Shown in pieces: positions 14,192 through 18,247 of a stretch of DNA of 18,247 nucleotides. Every line of letters starts with the position of its first letter. Positions within the stretch are counted from its first letter, which is position 1. Where the stretch lies: NCBI RefSeq assembly GCF_014672695.1, contig NZ_CP053923.1, positions 951,827 to 970,073 on the forward strand, given 5' to 3'. The DNA is from Defluviicoccus vanus. GTDB lineage: Bacteria; Pseudomonadota; Alphaproteobacteria; Rhodospirillales; Defluviicoccaceae. Position numbers and translations under genes: made by a program. The notes beneath the pieces were generated by a model. It was not told where the DNA came from, searched no databases, and saw nothing but the letters and a program-made list of their open reading frames with translations.

Positions 14192-16201
14192 ATGCCTATC
14201 ACTCGAAAGCTCTGGCTCAGTCTCCTAGCGCTCGGTGCCGCCATCATGGCCCCAACGCCTCCGGCGTCTGCGCAGTCGATGCTCCAAGGGCAGGTCCTCG
14301 GCGCGGGCGCGCCGATCGCCGAGTCCACCGTGACCTTATGGGCGGCGAGTCCGGGCGCGCCGAAACAGTTGGCACAGGCGCGCACCGGCACTGACGGCCG
14401 GTTCACGCTCACCGAAGACGGGGCGCCCACCCAGGATTCGATCCTTTATGTCATCGCCAAGGGTGGTATTCCATCGGCCAATAAGGCCGGCGGCAACAAT
14501 CCGGCGATCGCGCTGATGACCGTGCTGGGGACGACGGCGCCAAAGACCGTAACCATCAACGAACTCACCACCGTGGCCTCGGCGTTTACCGCCGCGCGCT
14601 TCATCACCGGGGAATTGATCTCCGGGAACGGGCTCGGACTGCGGATTGCCGCCGGGAACGTGCCCAACCTGGTGGACCCGGCGACCGGCGGGTGGGGCAA
14701 AGTGCTCCTGGATCCGCTCAACAGCACCCAAACCACGACGCTCGCGAACCTGGACACACTCGGCTCGCTGATCTCCGCTTTCTTCACCGTGGCGAACGAC
14801 GATTGGCGCGCGCGCTTCCTCAAGTCCGCAACCCCAACCGGCGGCGCGACCCCCAAGACCACCCTCGAGGCGATGGCGGGCATTGCCCGCGAGCCGTGGG
14901 CCCACCCTCAGGATCTCTTCGCGCTGTTCGAAGAAGCCTACCCGCAGCCGAAGGATGGCGCCCGGCGAGAGGCGCCGTTCGTGCCATACCTTGCCTGGAC
15001 CCCGCCCGACTTCGCCCTCAGCCTCTGTTTCGCGGGCGGCGGGGTGTACGCCAATGGCCGGTTCATGTTCGATGCGGACGGCAACCTGTGGAGCGGCCAG
15101 AACTGGATGCCCGGCTCCCAATCCGGCGTTCGCAAGAGCATCGGTGGCGGCGTGGTCAAGTTCACCCCCAACGGGATTCCGCTCTCCCCGCCGATCACCG
15201 GCTTCACCGGCATGGGCATAGACGGAGTCGGCTGGGGTACCGCGGTTACGCTCGACAAGGTCTGGATCACCAGCTTCAACGGCAAAATCCTGGTGATGGA
15301 CCTCAACGGCAAACCGATCGGCTCGGAGAGCGACTTCCCCTTCAAAGAGAAGTTCCTCGGCCTGATGGGCGTCGGTGTCGCGGCGAACGGCGACGTCTGG
15401 ATTGCCGATGGCTCGGACAACCAGTTGCTGCACTTCCCCGGCGGCCGAGTGAAGGACGGACGGATCGTCAAGGTCGCGGGGCTGAAGTCTCCCTTCGACA
15501 TCGTCATCGACGCGCAAAATCGAGTCTGGGTCGCCAACTCCCAGTCGGACACGGTCGTGCGGTTCCCGGCCGACGATCCCACGAAGGTGGAATCCTTCCG
15601 GGCCGGAATCAGTGTCCGCGGCCTTGCACTCGACTCGAAGAGTAACGTCTGGGTGGCGAGCCTTCTCTCGCTGGACTTCCCGGTACCGCACATTCCCGAC
15701 GGCGCATCCATCATGGAGCAGTTCGGGCTCCTGGCTGGAGCCGCTCTGCATTATCCCCACCCAACCGGATTGGTCAGCATGATCCGCCCCGACGGCACGC
15801 AACCCGTGCCGACGGGCTTCACTGGCGGCGGCGCCGTCGATATCCCGTGGGGCCTGAACATCGACGGCAATGACGACGTCTGGGTCGCCAATCTATCGCC
15901 TCGTACAAGGGCCGTGGTGCTGATGGCCGGCGCCGACCCGAAGGGTCACCCCGCAGGCACGAAAACCGGCGACGTCATCCATATGTTCGAGGGCGGCAGT
16001 ATCCAGATGCTCACCGACGTGGCGATCGATCCGGCCGGCAATGTCTGGGCGGCAAACAACTGGAATGTCCCCGAAGCGGCGGTCGGCGACCCTCCGGTCT
16101 ACCGCACGTCGACCTGGGGCGGTGGGTCGGGCTTCACGATCATCTATGGCGTGGCGGCCCCGGTGAAGCCGCCACGGATCGGCGAAGTGCGCAAACCGTA
16201 G
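14192..16201 (+). CDS. Secreted NHL/Vgb-like beta-propeller protein
   Basis: A 669-residue exported protein. The start MPITRK at 14192 is chosen because a Sec signal peptide follows directly (LWLSLLALGAAIMA, cut after PPASA before QSM); the upstream frame to 14090 would bury it. Residues about 30-100 resemble a carboxypeptidase-regulatory-like beta-sandwich (LQGQVLGAGAPIAESTVTLW, TGTDGRFTL). The second half carries repeats around a Trp in a strand (DGNLWSG, NGDVWIADGS, QNRVWVANSQ, KSNVWVASLL, NDDVWVANLS, AGNVWAANNW). These are typical of NHL or virginiamycin-B-lyase-like propellers. Such folds bind ligands or proteins, and no catalytic residue can be assigned, so I do not claim lyase activity. 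It is in the same direction as the outer-membrane barrel gene, which starts 18 bp after its stop, so the two probably form an operon and act at the envelope. Confidence 0.8.
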   Translation: MPITRKLWLSLLALGAAIMAPTPPASAQSMLQGQVLGAGAPIAESTVTLWAASPGAPKQLAQARTGTDGRFTLTEDGAPTQDSILYVIAKGGIPSANKAGGNNPAIALMTVLGTTAPKTVTINELTTVASAFTAARFITGELISGNGLGLRIAAGNVPNLVDPATGGWGKVLLDPLNSTQTTTLANLDTLGSLISAFFTVANDDWRARFLKSATPTGGATPKTTLEAMAGIAREPWAHPQDLFALFEEAYPQPKDGARREAPFVPYLAWTPPDFALSLCFAGGGVYANGRFMFDADGNLWSGQNWMPGSQSGVRKSIGGGVVKFTPNGIPLSPPITGFTGMGIDGVGWGTAVTLDKVWITSFNGKILVMDLNGKPIGSESDFPFKEKFLGLMGVGVAANGDVWIADGSDNQLLHFPGGRVKDGRIVKVAGLKSPFDIVIDAQNRVWVANSQSDTVVRFPADDPTKVESFRAGISVRGLALDSKSNVWVASLLSLDFPVPHIPDGASIMEQFGLLAGAALHYPHPTGLVSMIRPDGTQPVPTGFTGGGAVDIPWGLNIDGNDDVWVANLSPRTRAVVLMAGADPKGHPAGTKTGDVIHMFEGGSIQMLTDVAIDPAGNVWAANNWNVPEAAVGDPPVYRTSTWGGGSGFTIIYGVAAPVKPPRIGEVRKP

Positions 16202-16219
16202 GTGATGGGAGACACGGGC

Positions 16220-17091
16220 ATGACACGCCTAGGTTCACTGGGCGCGGTTTTGCTTGCTCTGTCGTTCCTCTCGACCGGCGCCGCCGCGCAGACGCCGGCG
16301 CCGAACCCGGTGCCGGCGCCGATGAGGGGAAGGCGGATGCCCCAAGAGCCGACGACACCGAGGCGCTGGCGAAGCAGGCGCAGAACCCGATCGCCAACCT
16401 GATCAGCGTGCCGTTCCAGAACAACACGACCTTCGATTACGGGCCGCGGCACCGCACGCAGAACATCTTCAACATCCAGCCGGTTCTGCCGTTCACGCTG
16501 AACGAGGACTGGAACCTGATCACGCGTTGGATTCTGCCGATCGTCCACCAGCCGTCGCTCGCCAGAGGCGATAGTTCCGACACCGGGACGGGGAACCTCA
16601 ACCCGACACTGTTCCTCTCGACCTCGGTGGCGAAGGATGTTCTCGTCGGATTCGGTCCGACGTTTCTGTTGCCGACCGCGTCGAGCAACGAACTCGGCAC
16701 CAAGAAGTGGGGCGCCGGTCCCTCGGCCGTGGCCGTGTGGACGCCGGGCCACTGGCTCGTCGGCACGCTCGTCAACAACATCTGGTCGTTTGCCGGCCCG
16801 GACAGAAACCAGTCGACGGTCAACCAGTTTCTGGCCCAGCCGTTCATCAACTACAACCTGTCCGATGGCTGGTACCTCACGAGCGCGCCGATCATCACCG
16901 CCAACTGGGAAGCCGACAGATCGGCCGACACATGGACCGTGCCGGTCGGCGGCGGCTTTGGCAAGCTGTCCCGCATCGACCCGTTACCGCCGATCAACGC
17001 CGAGTTGCAGGTGTTCCGCCTCGCCGAAGCGCCGCGCCACGGCGGCACCTGGGCGCTGCGCACGCAAGTGCAGTTCCTGTTTCCGAAGTAA
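16220..17091 (+). pseudogene. Outer-membrane beta-barrel protein (phenol MetA-degradation-like), frameshifted
   Basis: From ATG 16220 (after GGGAG) the frame encodes a signal peptide, MTRLGSLGAVLLALSFLSTG ending AAAQTPAP, but soon runs to a stop at 16402. The barrel lies in the -1 frame: about 16320 onward reads ADEGKADAPRADDTEALAKQ, then NPIANLISVPFQNNTTFDYG, LNEDWNLITRWILPIVHQPS, WGAGPSAVAVWTPGHW, NYNLSDGWYLTSAPIITANW and the terminal QVQFLFPK. This follows the 'MetA-pathway of phenol degradation' or 'neuromedin U-like' outer-membrane family, including the C-terminal strand ending in an aromatic and basic pair. The break lies near 16290-16322, where GCCGGCGCCGA occurs twice (16294-16304 and 16312-16322). 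Either the gene has lost export of its barrel or the base call is wrong. The substrate is not known. It follows the propeller gene directly. Confidence 0.75.
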
Positions 17092-17177
17092 GTGCGGGCG
17101 AGGGATGATCACGCGGTTGCTGAGCGCGTCATAGCAGAAGCCAGCGCAACCGAGGCTGAAATCGACGCACCTGATGC

Positions 17178-18247
17178 TGTGGACGGCTCTCCACCCGGCA
17201 TCGGAGTGCCATAGAGTGGTTATTGCTGAGGTAACCACGCTGAAAAGGAGAGCCGCCCGTGGGAGAGGTTACGACGATTGGTCTCGACATTGCCAAGTCC
17301 GTATTTCAGGTCCATGGCGTCGACGCCGATGGACAGGTCGTCCTCCGCCAGCGCCTGACCCGCGCCCGCGTCTTGCCATTTTTCCGCAAACAGCCGGCAT
17401 GCCGCGTCGGCATTGAGGCGTGCGCCACGGCACACCACTGGGCACGTGAACTCCTCACCCTTGGCCACGACGTCCGGCTGATGCCGCCGGCCTACGTCAA
17501 ACCCTACGTCAAGCGGCAGAAGAACGACGCCGCCGACGCCGAAGCGATCTGCGAGGCGGTCGGGCGGCCAACCATGCGCTTCGTTCCGGTGAAGACGGTC
17601 GAGCAGCAGAGCGTGATGATGCTGCATCGCGTCCGGCTGATGCTGACCCGCCAGCGCACCCAGGTCGGCAACGCCATCCGCGCGCACCTCGCCGAGCTGG
17701 GCATCGTCGCACCGGTCGGCCGCAAGGGGCTGGCGAGCCTGCTCGCGATCATCGCCGACGAGACCGACGCACGGCTGCCGGCGGCCATGCGCTGTTGCCT
17801 CGCAATGCTAGCCGAACAGCTGCAGCTTCTGAGTGTGCAGATCCAAGAGAACGACCGTGCCATCCGTGAAACGATCCGCACCAGCGAGGTCGCCCGCCGG
17901 CTGATGGCAATCCCCGGCGTCGGTCCGCTGCTCGCCAGTGCCCTGGTCGCCAGCATTGCCGATCCGGCCACGTTCAAGTCCGGCCGCAACCTCGCCGCCT
18001 GGATCGGCCTCGTTCCGAAGCAGAACTCGAGCGGCGGCAAGGAGCGACTGGGGAGCATCAGCAAGCAGGGCAACCGCTATCTGCGGCAGTTGCTGGTTGT
18101 CGGCGCGCTGGCCGTCATCCGCCAAGCCCAGCGATACGGCAGCAAGCGGGCCTGGCTGATCGGGCTGATGGGCCGGCGGGCCACCCGGGTCGCGGCGGTG
18201 GCGCTCGCCAACAAAACGGCGCGGATGGCCTGGGCGATCATGACCTC
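17178..18247 (+). mobile_element. Second IS110/IS1111-group element, left part (runs off window)
   Basis: The left end carries TGTGGACGGCTCTCC at 17178-17192, then CGGCATCGGAGTGCCA. This parallels the left end of the first element (GTGGACGGCCCC, CGGCATCTGGTGCCA) at about the same distance before the transposase, so it is probably the subterminal repeat. The transposase follows and the right end is off the window. The 86 bp between the barrel gene and this mark hold nothing I recognise. Confidence 0.65.
17259..18247 (+). CDS. IS110/IS1111-family transposase (cut by window edge)
   Basis: A DEDD transposase related to the one at 1461 but clearly different in sequence. It starts at GTG 17259, after AAAAGGAG at a good distance, with MGEVTTIGLDIAKSVFQVHG. 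The catalytic residues are Asp in IGLDIAKS, Glu in GIEACATAHHW, and two Asp in KNDAADAEAI. The C-terminal part has MAIPGVGPLLA, AAWIGLVPKQNSSGGKERLG, ISKQGNRYLRQLLV and LANKTARMAWAIM. The visible 329 codons are close to full family length (about 340), so only a few residues are missing, and no lesion is seen. It would excise its IS as a circle and integrate it with its guide RNA, which should be encoded beyond the right edge. Confidence 0.94.
   Translation, partial: MGEVTTIGLDIAKSVFQVHGVDADGQVVLRQRLTRARVLPFFRKQPACRVGIEACATAHHWARELLTLGHDVRLMPPAYVKPYVKRQKNDAADAEAICEAVGRPTMRFVPVKTVEQQSVMMLHRVRLMLTRQRTQVGNAIRAHLAELGIVAPVGRKGLASLLAIIADETDARLPAAMRCCLAMLAEQLQLLSVQIQENDRAIRETIRTSEVARRLMAIPGVGPLLASALVASIADPATFKSGRNLAAWIGLVPKQNSSGGKERLGSISKQGNRYLRQLLVVGALAVIRQAQRYGSKRAWLIGLMGRRATRVAAVALANKTARMAWAIMT

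Noticed and set aside
14090..14192. Upstream start for the beta-propeller protein at 14090
   Set aside because: It would place 34 polar residues before the signal peptide, which starts cleanly at 14192.
1..18247. CRISPR arrays, tRNA or rRNA genes
   Set aside because: I saw no regularly spaced repeats and no tRNA- or rRNA-like sequence on either strand by eye.

Overview
The window looks like a GC-rich proteobacterial chromosome, most likely an alphaproteobacterium. The main evidence is a compact sdhE-mfd pair divergent from recG, a layout I associate with that class, together with a Tat-exported beta-carbonic anhydrase and GC-rich codon use. I cannot place it at genus level. It splits into a patchwork of mobile and acquired DNA (1 to about 5930), a conserved repair/metabolism core (about 5934 to 13708), an envelope/secreted gene pair (14192 to 17091), and a further insertion sequence running off the right edge (about 17178 to 18247). 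Left patchwork: the N-terminal half of an IS701-type transposase (minus strand, cut by the window edge). Then a DinJ/RelB-type antitoxin gene whose toxin partner survives only as about eleven codons, cut exactly where one of a pair of roughly 40-bp REP-like inverted repeats begins. Then a complete IS110/IS1111-group element whose long 3' non-coding end is a candidate guide (bridge/seek) RNA locus, and a frameshifted scrap of an ISAs1-type transposase. Then an AT-richer TIR-domain gene whose C-terminal helical and transmembrane part lies in the -1 frame after a G4 tract. Last comes a complete IS4-family element with 13-bp perfect terminal inverted repeats, placed between the TIR gene and the 3' end of mfd. 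Core: mfd (transcription-repair coupling factor) is read leftwards behind sdhE (succinate dehydrogenase FAD-assembly factor) with almost no gap. recG (Holliday-junction/fork-remodelling helicase) is divergent from them. It is followed by a CorA/ZntB-type divalent-cation transporter, which converges on a Tat-signal beta-carbonic anhydrase. Right part: after a 483-bp intergenic stretch with two perfect palindromes come a secreted NHL/Vgb-like beta-propeller protein and, immediately after it, an outer-membrane beta-barrel protein of the 'MetA-pathway of phenol degradation' type whose signal-peptide region is out of frame with its barrel. A second, different IS1111-group transposase closes the window. 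The best candidate for an undescribed system is the TIR-transmembrane protein: a standalone TIR domain, a disordered Pro/Ser-rich linker and a membrane-anchored tail, in DNA unlike its surroundings, with a palindrome at its predicted transcription start. Its frame break means it may be inactive, or expressed by -1 slippage. No recognisable Thoeris, CBASS or CRISPR partner lies beside it.
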